From the NCBI RefSeq assembly GCF_010668395.1, contig NZ_WUEY01000007.1, positions 238,748 through 302,747 on the forward strand: 64,000 nucleotides of DNA. Direction: 5' to 3'. This DNA comes from Martinezella lusitana (lineage in GTDB: Bacteria > Pseudomonadota > Alphaproteobacteria > Rhizobiales > Rhizobiaceae). The translations under genes and the position numbers were made by a program. Below, piece after piece: positions 27,254 to 36,836 of this stretch (positions are counted from its first letter, which is position 1; each line of letters begins with the position of its first letter). A model generated the notes under the pieces. It worked only from the letters and a program-made list of their open reading frames with translations, was not told the DNA's origin and did not search any database.

Positions 27254-28438
27254 TCACGTTTTATGTGATATGACTGAAATATGACTTGCTAAAGTGAAAG
27301 TCTGCGGCAACTTGAAGCGACCGGGCATATCCGCCGCCTCCCGCACCGCCGTCTCGGCCAGCCGATGCGCCAATCCGAAGCTCACTTTGAAGCCTCCGGT
27401 CAAGGCAATCACCGCCGGATGGTCCGGGTGCGCGCCGACCATCGGATCACGATCCACGGCTTTCGGGCGCAGGCCTGCCCACCGTTCGATCACCTCCGCG
27501 CCGGCCAGCACCGGCGCCATGGCGCGCGCTGTGACGAGCAGAGCGTCAAGCTGCCCGTCCGTCGACAGCGGATCGTCGAAACGGTTCTCGCTCGTGCTGC
27601 CGACTGCGACCAATCCTCCCTCGTGCGGAACGATGTAGAGGCCGTCCCGAAAGATAACCGGGAGGGCGCCATCGACATCGGCCTTCAGCATGGCCGCCTG
27701 CCCCTTGACCGGCTGGCCGAGCGAGGATTTGCGACCTTCCGTCAGCCCATCGAGGATTGGAAACGACCGATGCCCGGCGGCAAGGACGCAGCGTCCGAAC
27801 CGGATGTCGCCCCCATTCGTGCGCGCCAGGCCCTGGCCCGGATCGATGCTCTCCACGGCAACGCCCTCGGCGAGCCGGACGTGCCGTGCCGTGGTCAGAA
27901 ATTCGCGCAGCACCGCCAGCAAGGCGCGGGGCGCGACGCGCGCTGCCAAGGTATCGAAGACAAACCCGCTTTCCGCGGCCGAAGGCTCGATCCAGCCTTC
28001 GACGGGCGCGGCGTCGAGGACATGCCAATGAAACCGACGGTCTTCATGCCGCCAATGCGCCTCCGCATCCTGAGAATGACCGAGCGCGATCTGCCTCAGA
28101 TGCGGCTTCGGCAGCGGGATCAGGCGGCCGGCGCGACGATAGCCGGCCGAAAGCCCGGTCTCCACCTCCAGCGCCGCGATGTCCTCTTCCAGTGAAATGA
28201 GCGCGTCGAACTGAAACTGCTTCTTGTCGGACCACTTGTCGGGCATGTGCGGCATCAGCGCGCCAAGCAGACCACCGCTCGCTCCTTGCCCGAAATGGCC
28301 GGCTTCGACGAGCAATGCCTGAATGCCGAGGCGCTCGGCATGAACGGCGGCCCACAGACCCATGATCCCCCCGCCGACGATCAACAGATCGAAGGACGAT
28401 TGACCGGCAGGTCTCAGGGGATTATCGGCTCTTTCCAT
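27254..28438 (-). CDS. FAD-dependent oxidoreductase, MnmC oxidase-like
   Basis: 394 residues of the DAO family: dinucleotide fold LLIVGGGIMGLWAAVHAE near residue 18, GASGGLLGALMPHMPD, and a C-terminal GLRPKAVDRDPMVGAHP with TGGFKVSFGLAH. It faces mnmD head to head. In enterobacteria one bifunctional MnmC joins this type of oxidase (removing the carboxymethyl group from cmnm5s2U34) to the methyltransferase. The split pair here suggests the same tRNA job; a generic amino acid oxidase cannot be excluded. The ATG at 28438 overlaps the mnmD ATG on the palindrome CATG; an alternative start at 28480 would overlap it further. Confidence 0.72.
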   Translation of the reverse strand: MERADNPLRPAGQSSFDLLIVGGGIMGLWAAVHAERLGIQALLVEAGHFGQGASGGLLGALMPHMPDKWSDKKQFQFDALISLEEDIAALEVETGLSAGYRRAGRLIPLPKPHLRQIALGHSQDAEAHWRHEDRRFHWHVLDAAPVEGWIEPSAAESGFVFDTLAARVAPRALLAVLREFLTTARHVRLAEGVAVESIDPGQGLARTNGGDIRFGRCVLAAGHRSFPILDGLTEGRKSSLGQPVKGQAAMLKADVDGALPVIFRDGLYIVPHEGGLVAVGSTSENRFDDPLSTDGQLDALLVTARAMAPVLAGAEVIERWAGLRPKAVDRDPMVGAHPDHPAVIALTGGFKVSFGLAHRLAETAVREAADMPGRFKLPQTFTLASHISVISHKT

Positions 28439-29171
28439 GACAGATCCAGTTTCCGATCGGACTGAGGCGTCCGAAACCAATGCGGCAAGCCCGGAGCTCG
28501 AATGGCGCGACGGCGATATGCCCTATTCAACGGCATTTGGCGACCATTTTTATTGCCAGACGGATGGCCGGCTGGAATGCGGCCATGTCTTCCTGGCCGG
28601 CAACGGCCTGCCCGCCCGCTGGCAGGAGCGCCAAGATTTTCTGATCGGCGAACTCGGCTTCGGCACCGGCCTGAATTTCTGCGAGACATGGCGCCAATGG
28701 CGGCAGCAGGCAGCTCCCGGTTCGCTCCTGCACTTCATGTCCTTCGAGCTCTATCCCATGCGTGCCGAGGAAATCGACCGCGCGCTGTCGCACTGGCCTG
28801 AAATCGACAACGAGCGCCAGGCGCTTGCCGCCGCGTGGCCGAACGATCCGCAAGGCGTGGTCTCGTTGTGGCTCGACGCGCATACGCGCCTCAGCGTCGT
28901 CTGCGGCCCTGCCCTCGAAGGCGTAAGCCATGCAACACCCGGCTTCGATGCCTGGTATCTCGACGGCTTCGCGCCATCGCGCAATGCCGACATGTGGTCG
29001 CCGGAGCTGATGCAGACGCTCTACGACAAGACCTCTCCGAATGGCACTTTCGCCACATACGCGGCGGCGGGCTTCGTTCGGCGAAACCTGCAGGCGACGG
29101 GGTTCGTCGTTGAGCGGCGCAAGGGCTTCGCCGGCAAGCGGGAAATGCTCTGTGGCGTCAAGCCGGCCTAG
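28437..29171 (+). CDS. mnmD: tRNA 5-methylaminomethyl-2-thiouridine methyltransferase MnmD
   Basis: 244 residues of the DUF752/MnmD SAM methyltransferase family, which makes the last methyl transfer to mnm5s2U34 in tRNA. Landmarks: LEWRDGDMPYSTAFGDHFY, HVFLAGNGLPARW, the SAM loop IGELGFGTGLNF (about 69-80), WYLDGFAPSRNADMW and the C-terminal KGFAGKREML. The gene is only as long as the methyltransferase half of E. coli MnmC. Its start overlaps the divergent oxidase gene by CATG and its stop overlaps the convergent kinase stop by CTAG. Confidence 0.92.
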   Translation: MTDPVSDRTEASETNAASPELEWRDGDMPYSTAFGDHFYCQTDGRLECGHVFLAGNGLPARWQERQDFLIGELGFGTGLNFCETWRQWRQQAAPGSLLHFMSFELYPMRAEEIDRALSHWPEIDNERQALAAAWPNDPQGVVSLWLDAHTRLSVVCGPALEGVSHATPGFDAWYLDGFAPSRNADMWSPELMQTLYDKTSPNGTFATYAAAGFVRRNLQATGFVVERRKGFAGKREMLCGVKPA

Positions 29172-32100
29172 CTGTTGGAACGATCGGCCTGGAAAACGGC
29201 GTCGCCGAGATAGCGCCGGATCTTGCCCTCGAGAAGTTCGGGGCTGATCGGTTTCGACAGGCAATCGTCCATGCCGGATTGCATGCAGGTGATGCGGTCG
29301 ACATCCAGCGCCTGCGCAGTCACCCCGACGATGGGGACATGCCATTCCTGTCCGAGCTGCGTCTCCAGTTGCCGGATCATGCGGGTCGCCTGATGGCCGT
29401 TCATGACGGGCATGGAGACATCCATGAGGATCAGCGACGGCCGCAACTGGCGCCATGCGTCCACTGCCGCCTGGCCGTTCTCCACGACAAGGAATCGCAA
29501 GCCGGTGGCCTGTAGAATCTGCGTGAAGACGATCTGGTTCACCTCGTTGTCCTCGGCCACGAGAACATCGATCGCGTTGCCGGGTTTGGCGGGCATCATC
29601 TGATCGGTGGTTTCGATCGCGACCGCGATCTCCCTGTCTATCGGCAACTGCCGGGCAGCGGAATCCGATTGCCCACCCGCCTTCTTTCTCCGGGACGTCC
29701 GCACGACATCGATGATCGTGTTGCGCAGCACATTGGCGCGCACCGGCTTCATCAGGTGCGTCTGGCCATTGACGGCGCCGAATTCCTTGTCGCTGCCGGC
29801 AGCACCCATCGACGTGAGAAACACGATCGGCAGCGTGGCGAAGCGCGGATCGGCGCATACGGTGCTCGCCAGCTGATAGCCGTTCATGTGGGGCATGCCG
29901 TAATCGATGATGATCGCATCGACCGATACGCCCATATCGAAGGCGGCATCCAGAATGGCGAGCGCGGTCTCCGCATCCTCGGCCGCGTGCCCGTCGAAAC
30001 CCCATTGCGCCAATTGTTCGGTCAATATCCGCCGATGGGTCTCGTCGTCTTCCACGACCAGGATCCTGGCGCGCTTCAGATTGGCGGGCAGCTCCGGAAC
30101 CGCGTCGCGCGCGGCGACCAGCGGCATCGGCAGATGGACCGTGAAGACCGATCCCCTGCCCCATTCGCTTTCGACGGACAGCGACCCGCCGAAAAGATCG
30201 ACGAGGCCGGCGGTGATGGCGAGGCCCAGGCCCGACCCATCGAGACGTCGCGCAAAGGAGGAATCCGCCAACGAGAATTTGTCGAAGATGGTGTCGAGCT
30301 TCTCATCGGGAATGCCGATCCCCGTATCCTCGATACGGAGCACGAGCAACACGTTGTCGTCCGGCGCAAACTGGCTGTCCAGTTCCACCAGCACATGACC
30401 GCGCTCGGTGAACTTGATGGCATTGCCGACGAGATTGGTCACGATCTGGCGGAAACGGCCCGCGTCGCCAAGCATCGCCGCCGGCACGCCGGGAGCGATG
30501 CGCACCATCAGCTCTATGTTCTTTTCCGATGCGGCGGCGGCCAGCAGCGTCGCTATGTCCTCGATAGCCTCGGCAGGATCGAATGCCATCTTGCGCAGAT
30601 GCATTTCGCCGGTGTCGATGCGGGAAAAATCGAGAATGTCGTTGATGATGGTCATCAAGGCGTTGCCGGACTTGACGATGATATCGACGAAAGTCTTCTG
30701 CCGCGTATCGAGATCGGTCTTGCCGAGCAATTCCGCCATGCCGAGAACACCGTTCATCGGCGTGCGGATTTCATGGCTCATATGGGTGAGGAATTCGGAT
30801 TTGGCCCGGTCCGCGGCGTTGCTGCGCGCCAGCAGCAGCTGCAGATCCGCCTCGCGCTCCTTCATCTCCGTGACGTCGGTCAACACCACCGTCCAGCGGC
30901 GATGCTCGCCGATCGCCGCGTCGAGCTGCATCCAGCGATCGCCGACGATCTGGAACACGCAGGAAATCGGCTTGCACGACGCGATGCTGTCAGCCCACGA
31001 CTTCCGCAGGACCTCGGAATCGCCGCCGAAGTCACCGCGTTCGGCGCAATAGTCGAACGCCGCCGACCAGTTCTTGCCGACCTCGAGAAGCGCCGCCGGC
31101 AGCTTCAGCATCTCCTTCAGCCGGTCGTTCGCCAGCATGATCGTGCCATCCTGGACGATCAGCAGGCCCTGTGACATCGCCTGCATGGCATCGGCCATGA
31201 GTTCGCCAAGACGCTCCAGCGCCAGGCGGGTCTCGGTAATTTCCTGAGATTGCTGCCTTACGGAGGAAATGTCCGTGTAGGACATCAGCGTGCGGCCGTT
31301 GGAAATCCGGCGCGCATCGATGATGACGGATTTGCCGTCGGCAAAATTCACTTCCGTCTGCAGATGCTCCCCCGCCTTGCGCAATGCAGCCAGACGCGCC
31401 TGATAGATGTCGTCGATGCTGCCGCTATCGGCGCTGAACCGTGCCAGCTCGTAGTGCTTGGCGATCAGGTCGCGATAAGGACGTCCCTCGAATCGATCGT
31501 CCTTCGAGAACTCCCATATGTCGTAGAAGGCGTGGTTGACGTATTCGACGATGTAATCGCTGTTGTGGATCAGTACGCCGATCGGCATCGAGCGGAGAAT
31601 ATTGTCGAGATCCTGATGCAGCGCTTCGGCGCGTGCTTGCGCCTCGATCAGCTGCGTCTCCCGCTGCTTCAGCGCCGACGTATCGGTCACGGAGCCAATG
31701 GCATAGTGCTTGCCGTCTGTCGTCGTCGCACGATTGAGGCGAATCCTCACCGGACGCGCCACCTGCTGCCGGTTGACGATTTCGCTTTCGAACTCATGGC
31801 CGCGCCCTTCCCGTAACACGGCTTCATTTTCCGCAAAGAAGTCGTCCGCGCCGACGTCGAACATCTCATGCTCGGTCTTTCCCAGCATTTCCTTGCGGTC
31901 GAGGCCGATGATGTCGGCATGGGCGGCATTGGTATAAATCAGCCGATGGTCCGCATCGCGCACAAAGGTCGCAACGGGCAGATCTTCCAGGACGCTGCGG
32001 AAAAAGCCGGCCTCGTCGACATCCTTCCGCACCGCTTCGGCGGTGGAGAGGTCGCGTGTCGCGGCCGATGCGGCCAGGAATACCCCAAATATGTAGAGGC

Positions 32101-32416
32101 GCTCTTCCGAAGGGGAAAAGCTTTCGATCTGTATGCGCGAGCGCTGGCGGCCCGAGGCATCGAAGCACAGCGCCACCTCCTCCGAACCGAAAACAAGAGC
32201 GCGGCGCTCCCTGTCCTCCCGGTCGGCACTTTCATCGGCATCGAGAAGATCATGGCTGCGATTGCCGATGAAATCGGAAATCTCGCGTCCGAAAAAACGC
32301 GCATAGGCTTCGTTGACGGCGACGTAGCGCAGCTCGCTGTTCTTGATGTAGGCGGGCCTGTCCAGATTGGCGATCCGGCGGCACGCTATGTCAAGCAGTT
32401 CACCGTCCAGGGTCAA
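29168..32416 (-). CDS. Hybrid sensor histidine kinase, PAS-rich, with two receiver domains
   Basis: 1082 residues, with no signal peptide or membrane segment, so probably cytosolic. Order: PAS-like domains at about 15-115, 135-245, 265-385 and 400-510; HisKA with His548 in HMSHEIRTPMNG; HATPase with NLVGNAIKF (N box), DTGIGIP and GSGLGLAI; first receiver with phosphoacceptor Asp838 (IIIDYGMPHMNG); second receiver with Asp999 (LILMDVSMPVMNG). It likely senses an internal redox or small-ligand signal and feeds an unlinked Hpt/response regulator, since none is adjacent. The stop codon is shared antiparallel with that of mnmD. Confidence 0.92.
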   Translation of the reverse strand: MTLDGELLDIACRRIANLDRPAYIKNSELRYVAVNEAYARFFGREISDFIGNRSHDLLDADESADREDRERRALVFGSEEVALCFDASGRQRSRIQIESFSPSEERLYIFGVFLAASAATRDLSTAEAVRKDVDEAGFFRSVLEDLPVATFVRDADHRLIYTNAAHADIIGLDRKEMLGKTEHEMFDVGADDFFAENEAVLREGRGHEFESEIVNRQQVARPVRIRLNRATTTDGKHYAIGSVTDTSALKQRETQLIEAQARAEALHQDLDNILRSMPIGVLIHNSDYIVEYVNHAFYDIWEFSKDDRFEGRPYRDLIAKHYELARFSADSGSIDDIYQARLAALRKAGEHLQTEVNFADGKSVIIDARRISNGRTLMSYTDISSVRQQSQEITETRLALERLGELMADAMQAMSQGLLIVQDGTIMLANDRLKEMLKLPAALLEVGKNWSAAFDYCAERGDFGGDSEVLRKSWADSIASCKPISCVFQIVGDRWMQLDAAIGEHRRWTVVLTDVTEMKEREADLQLLLARSNAADRAKSEFLTHMSHEIRTPMNGVLGMAELLGKTDLDTRQKTFVDIIVKSGNALMTIINDILDFSRIDTGEMHLRKMAFDPAEAIEDIATLLAAAASEKNIELMVRIAPGVPAAMLGDAGRFRQIVTNLVGNAIKFTERGHVLVELDSQFAPDDNVLLVLRIEDTGIGIPDEKLDTIFDKFSLADSSFARRLDGSGLGLAITAGLVDLFGGSLSVESEWGRGSVFTVHLPMPLVAARDAVPELPANLKRARILVVEDDETHRRILTEQLAQWGFDGHAAEDAETALAILDAAFDMGVSVDAIIIDYGMPHMNGYQLASTVCADPRFATLPIVFLTSMGAAGSDKEFGAVNGQTHLMKPVRANVLRNTIIDVVRTSRRKKAGGQSDSAARQLPIDREIAVAIETTDQMMPAKPGNAIDVLVAEDNEVNQIVFTQILQATGLRFLVVENGQAAVDAWRQLRPSLILMDVSMPVMNGHQATRMIRQLETQLGQEWHVPIVGVTAQALDVDRITCMQSGMDDCLSKPISPELLEGKIRRYLGDAVFQADRSNS

Positions 32417-32711
32417 ATGGAGCCTCTCTTCTCACCGCGCATGACAGTTCATGACACGACGCTCTAGCACATGTCGTTTTAACAAGCCGTTAACCATGTT
32501 TAACCACCGTCGCCACGTCGCGTTCTGACCATGCACTATCCTATAACGGTCATGCCTTGGTCGCAAACGACGGCGGCACGCTGCCGCAAACTCTGCCAAG
32601 AATCACCCGAAGCAATCCCCGCAAAAGCACAGCGGTCTTTCGTGCGGAATGCATAAAAACAAGGATATGGAGCGGCCCGGCCGCTTCGACGGATCATTGG
32701 GAGTGAGCGCT

Positions 32712-34298
32712 ATGAGCGACGAAGCAAGCCTGGCCTTGAACGAAGCGGAGGCCTCGGTAGCGACAGGCGAAAGACGCCGTCGGGCCGGAGGCCGCGGCGC
32801 TGAACGCAGCCGCAAGCCGAGCGGCGCGAAATACCTCAATCTCGTCAACAGCCTCACCCATACCGAACTCCTGTCGCCCGAGGCGCTAGACGACATTCAC
32901 AACGCCTCGCTGACCATCCTCGAAGAAATCGGCATGGACATCATCCTGCCGGAAGCGCGCGAGCGCATGAAGGCCGCCGGCGCCGATGTCACACCGGGCA
33001 AGGAGCGCGTGCGCTTCGACCGCAACATGATCATGGAGCTGATCGCCTCCGTTCCCTCGACCTTCACCCTGCATGCCCGCAATCCCCTCAGGAATGTGCA
33101 GATCGGCGGCCGCAACCTCGTCTTTGCCCAGGTCGCCTCCGCCCCCTTCGTCGCCGACCGCGAAGGCGGGAGAAGAGCCGGCAACCAGGAGGATTTCCGC
33201 AAGCTCATCAAGCTCGCCCAATCCTTCGACGTCATTCATATGACCGGCGGCTACCCAGTCGAGCCGATCGATATCCATGCGTCGGTGCGCCATCTCGATT
33301 GCCTTTCCGACATCGTGAAGCTCACCGACAAGGCTTTCCACTGCTATTCGCTCGGCAAGCAGCGCAATATCGATGCGATCGAGATCGCCCGCATCGGTCG
33401 CGGCATCAGCATGGAGCAGATGGAGCGCGAGCCCTCGCTCTTCACCATCATCAATTCCTCCTCGCCGCTGCGTCTCGACGGGCCGATGCTGCAGGGCATC
33501 ATCGAAATGTCGTCGCGGGGCCAGGTGGTGGTGGTCACGCCGTTCACGCTGGCGGGCGCCATGGCGCCGGTGACGATTGCCGGTGCGCTGGTACAGCAGA
33601 ATGCCGAGGCGCTGTGCGGCATCGCCTTCACGCAGATGGTGCGCAAGGGCGCGCCGGTCATGTATGGCGGCTTCACCTCCAACGTCGACATGAAGACGGG
33701 AGCGCCCGCCTTCGGCACGCCGGAATACATGAAGGCGGTCATCTGTGGCGGCCAGCTCGCCCGCCGCTACGGCATTCCCTACCGTACCTCCAACACCAAT
33801 GCTTCGAACACGCTCGATGCCCAGGCGGCTTACGAATCGGCCCTTTCACTTTGGGCCCTGACCCAGGGCGGCGGCAATTTCGTGCTGCACGCCGCCGGCT
33901 GGAGCGAAGGCGGCCTCACCGCCTCCTTCGAGAAATTCATCCTCGACGTCGACATGCTGCAGATGGTTGCCGAGTTCCTGACGCCGCTGGATGTGAGCCA
34001 GGATGCCCTCGCGCTCGACGCGGTGCGCGATGTCGGCCCCGGCGGGCACTATTTCGGCACGGCACACACGCTCGCCCGTTATGAGACCGCCTTCTATTCG
34101 CCGATCCTGTCGGACTGGCGAAATCACGAGACATGGACGGAGGCCGGACGGCCCACAACCTACGACCATGCCAACCGCATTTTCAAGGAAACGCTCGCCC
34201 GCTATGAGCAGCCGCCGCTTGACCCGGCCGTTGAAGAGGAGCTCGATGCCTTTGTCGCAAGGCGAAAGGAAGAAGGTGGCGTTCCCACCGATTTCTAG
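32712..34298 (+). CDS. MttB-family (trimethylamine/betaine) corrinoid methyltransferase
   Basis: 528 residues from the ATG at 32712 (GGGAG upstream); the frame is open from 32649. It matches the MttB superfamily throughout the barrel: LNLVNSLTHTELLSPEALDDIH, LTILEEIGMDI, NSSSPLRLD, FTLAGAMAPVTIAGALVQQNAE, YGIPYRTS and GGHYFGTAHTLARYE. No in-frame amber codon occurs, so it is of the non-pyrrolysine type; those characterised demethylate glycine betaine, proline betaine or carnitine. The N-terminal 40 residues are basic and low-complexity (GERRRRAGGRGAERSRK). No corrinoid protein gene is adjacent. Confidence 0.85.
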   Translation: MSDEASLALNEAEASVATGERRRRAGGRGAERSRKPSGAKYLNLVNSLTHTELLSPEALDDIHNASLTILEEIGMDIILPEARERMKAAGADVTPGKERVRFDRNMIMELIASVPSTFTLHARNPLRNVQIGGRNLVFAQVASAPFVADREGGRRAGNQEDFRKLIKLAQSFDVIHMTGGYPVEPIDIHASVRHLDCLSDIVKLTDKAFHCYSLGKQRNIDAIEIARIGRGISMEQMEREPSLFTIINSSSPLRLDGPMLQGIIEMSSRGQVVVVTPFTLAGAMAPVTIAGALVQQNAEALCGIAFTQMVRKGAPVMYGGFTSNVDMKTGAPAFGTPEYMKAVICGGQLARRYGIPYRTSNTNASNTLDAQAAYESALSLWALTQGGGNFVLHAAGWSEGGLTASFEKFILDVDMLQMVAEFLTPLDVSQDALALDAVRDVGPGGHYFGTAHTLARYETAFYSPILSDWRNHETWTEAGRPTTYDHANRIFKETLARYEQPPLDPAVEEELDAFVARRKEEGGVPTDF

Positions 34299-34443
34299 TT
34301 GAAAATCAACGCCTTTCGCCTCCTCATCATGGACGAAATTTAATGTCGCGGTCCTTTTTTCAGCCGCGACTTCGCCCGTTTTCCCTTCCACTTTCAAACT
34401 CGGCTTCGGCTGGGAGGCCTGTGTTCTTGGGAAAGGGATCTCA

Positions 34444-34752
34444 ATGTCTGTACTCCGAAATCTAACGACGGCCGGTCTGATCGCGCTGACGCTTGGCAGC
34501 GCCGCGGCCGTAACAACCACCACTGCCGGCGCCTCCGAGCGCGGCGCCATCTTCGGCGGTCTTGCCGCCGGTGTCGTCGGTGGTGCGCTCGCCGCGGAGG
34601 CGGTGCGACCCGCCTATCCGGTCTATCCGGCTTATTATCCGGCCTATCGAACCTATTATGCTCCGGCCTACGTCCGCGCCTACCCCAGTTGCTACTGGGC
34701 CTGGCGCCACGACGGCTGGGGTCGTGCATACCGTGTCGAGGTCTGCCGCTGA
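34444..34752 (+). CDS. Small secreted Tyr/Pro-rich protein of unknown function
   Basis: 102 residues. A signal peptide ends around TAGASERG; then a glycine/alanine-rich helix-like segment (GGLAAGVVGGALAAE), a Tyr/Pro/Ala repeat region (repeated PVYPAYYPAY type) and a C-terminal YPSCYWAW..RVEVCR with two cysteines. Such Gly-zipper plus YP-rich small exported proteins are common in rhizobia; function unknown. A strong terminator follows at 34810. Confidence 0.7.
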   Translation: MSVLRNLTTAGLIALTLGSAAAVTTTTAGASERGAIFGGLAAGVVGGALAAEAVRPAYPVYPAYYPAYRTYYAPAYVRAYPSCYWAWRHDGWGRAYRVEVCR

Positions 34753-34809
34753 AGCCTGACAGCACCGCACGGTGCTGATGGCACTCCCTATCAGTCGTAC
34801 TCGATCCGT

Positions 34810-34839
34810 AATGCCGCCGGTTTTCCGGCGGCATTTTTT
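34810..34839 (+). terminator. Rho-independent terminator
   Basis: ATGCCGCCGG-TTTT-CCGGCGGCAT stem-loop followed by six T, 58 bases after the stop of the small secreted protein gene. Confidence 0.92.
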
Positions 34840-35082
34840 GTCTGCCTGTTGAAAAGCTTTTGCTCACACCCCTTGACTTTGGCGGCAATTAAGACCAAAT
34901 GCGCCTCAGCTTTCACCTTCCGGCCGCCGCGTGAGCGTGCCCTGCGGGACAATATGTACGCAAGAGAGGGACAAAAGCGCTTTAGATAATGAGACCGCAC
35001 CCAAGGCGGTCAGATGCGCTGGAAAGCTTTTTCCAACTTACAAGTTCCCACTTCACGCGGGGTTCTTGACGCCAGAGACAGA

Positions 35083-35112
35083 CCGGACCGCATGGTGCGA
35101 TCCGGCCTTTTT
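35083..35112 (+). terminator. Terminator-like hairpin in the rhlE leader (possible attenuator)
   Basis: CCGGA-C-CGCA / TGCG-A-TCCGG stem with a 3-base loop, then CC and five T, ending 28 bases before the preferred rhlE start. An in-frame ATG (35092) lies in the loop region. It could end a short leader or small RNA, or attenuate rhlE. The approximately 270 bases before it (34840-35082) contain no other gene I can support. Confidence 0.6.
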
Positions 35113-35139
35113 GCTTTGGCGCCCCCGAAAGGTATTGAA

Positions 35140-36783
35140 TTGACCGATTTTCACTCGCTTGGTCTCTCCAAGCAGATCGTAGATACGCTGTCGCAGAACA
35201 ACTTCGCGACGCCGACGCCGATCCAGGCGCAGGCGATCCCGCTCGTTCTCCAGGGCCGCGATCTGATCGGCCTCGCCCAGACCGGCACCGGCAAAACGGC
35301 CGCCTTCGGCCTGCCGATCATCGAAATGCTGCTGAAGGACGCCAAGCGCCCCGACAACCGTACCGTCCGGACGCTCATCCTCGCTCCGACCCGCGAACTG
35401 GTGAACCAGATCGCCGATAACCTCAAGCTCTTCGTCCGCAAGACGCCGCTGAAGATCAACGTCGTCGTCGGCGGTGCGTCGATCAACAAGCAGCAGCTTC
35501 AGCTTGAACGCGGCACCGACATCCTCGTCGCCACGCCCGGCCGTCTCCTCGATCTCATCAGCCGCCGCGCCCTGTCGCTCGGCCATGTCACCCACCTCGT
35601 CCTCGACGAAGCCGACCAGATGCTCGATCTCGGCTTCATCCACGACCTGCGCAAGATATCCAAGATGGTCCCGGCCAAGCGCCAGACCATGCTGTTTTCG
35701 GCCACCATGCCGAAGGCGATCGCCGATCTGGCTTCCGACTATCTGACCGACCCGGTCAAGGTGGAAGTGTCGCCTCCGGGCAAGGCAGCCGACAAGGTGG
35801 AGCAGTATGTCCACTTCGTTTCCGGCCAGAACCACAAGACCGAGATCCTCAAGGAAACGATTTCCGCGAACCCGGATGGCCGCGCCATGGTCTTCCTGCG
35901 CACCAAGCATGGTGCCGAGAAGCTGATGAAGCATCTCGATCATGTCGGCTTTGCCGCCGCCTCCATCCACGGCAACAAGAGCCAGGGTCAGCGCGAGCGC
36001 GCGCTCAAGGCCTTCCGTGACGGCGAAATCCGCGTTCTCGTCGCCACCGACGTCGCTGCTCGCGGCATCGATATCCCCGGCGTTTCGCATGTCTACAACT
36101 ACGACCTGCCGGAAGTGCCCGATGCCTATGTCCACCGCATCGGCCGTACCGCGCGCGCCGGCCGCGACGGCATCGCCATCGCCTTCTGCGCCCCGGACGA
36201 AATCCGCCTGCTGCGCGACATCGAGCGCCTGATGGGCATCGAAATTGCCGTTGCCAGCGGCGAGGCTCCGGCCGATCGCGGCCGTCCCGTTCGCGGCAAC
36301 AACCGCGGCGGCGGTCAGGGCCGTGGTGGCCAGGGTCAGGGACAAGGTCGTGGCGCAGGTCAGGGTCGTGCCGAAGGCCGTCCTGCCCGCCCGGCCCGTC
36401 GTCCCTTCTTCGACAATGAGAACGGCGAAGCCCGCGGCCAGGCCGGAGAGCGTCAGGAACGCCGCGCCCCGCGCGAAAACAACCGCAACGCCGATTTCCG
36501 CGGCCAGCGCCGCAACGAGCAGACGCCGCGCCCGGAAGTGGACAACGATCTCGCATCGACGTCCGATTTCCGTCCGGCACGCAAGCCGCATCACGGCAAC
36601 TCCGCGAATGGCAATGGCGCAGCTCATGAGGGCGCTGCTCACCGCGGACAGCGCCACGCCCATGGCCGCCCGGCGGGCCGTCATGGCGAAGAGCGTAGCC
36701 AGGGCGAACAGCGCAACGGCGGCAACGGCCGCACGAAGCGTCGCGGCCCCGGCAATGGCGGCCAGCGCCGCGAACGTGCCTAA
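35140..36783 (+). CDS. rhlE: DEAD-box RNA helicase RhlE-type
   Basis: 547 residues from a TTG start at 35140 (MTDFHSLGLSK), preceded by GAAAGG. Alternatives are ATG 35092 (inside the leader hairpin) and ATG 35014. All DEAD motifs are present: Q motif TPTPIQAQAIP, motif I AQTGTGKT, Ia PTRELVNQI, Ib TPGRLLDL, II DEAD, III SAT, V VATDVAARGIDI, VI HRIGRTARAG. The C-terminal 170 residues are disordered and Arg/Gly/Gln/Asn-rich (RGG-like), probably for RNA binding. Role: unwinding of mRNA/rRNA, often cold-induced. A bidirectional terminator follows. Confidence 0.93.
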   Translation: MTDFHSLGLSKQIVDTLSQNNFATPTPIQAQAIPLVLQGRDLIGLAQTGTGKTAAFGLPIIEMLLKDAKRPDNRTVRTLILAPTRELVNQIADNLKLFVRKTPLKINVVVGGASINKQQLQLERGTDILVATPGRLLDLISRRALSLGHVTHLVLDEADQMLDLGFIHDLRKISKMVPAKRQTMLFSATMPKAIADLASDYLTDPVKVEVSPPGKAADKVEQYVHFVSGQNHKTEILKETISANPDGRAMVFLRTKHGAEKLMKHLDHVGFAAASIHGNKSQGQRERALKAFRDGEIRVLVATDVAARGIDIPGVSHVYNYDLPEVPDAYVHRIGRTARAGRDGIAIAFCAPDEIRLLRDIERLMGIEIAVASGEAPADRGRPVRGNNRGGGQGRGGQGQGQGRGAGQGRAEGRPARPARRPFFDNENGEARGQAGERQERRAPRENNRNADFRGQRRNEQTPRPEVDNDLASTSDFRPARKPHHGNSANGNGAAHEGAAHRGQRHAHGRPAGRHGEERSQGEQRNGGNGRTKRRGPGNGGQRRERA

Positions 36784-36789
36784 CACGAT

Positions 36790-36819
36790 AAAAAGGGGGC
36801 CTCTGGCCCCCTTTTTTTT
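36790..36819. terminator. Bidirectional rho-independent terminator
   Basis: GGGGGCC-TCT-GGCCCCC stem flanked by four A and eight T, between the convergent rhlE and DMT transporter genes. Confidence 0.92.
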
Positions 36820-36836
36820 GTTCCGGATGAAACAAT

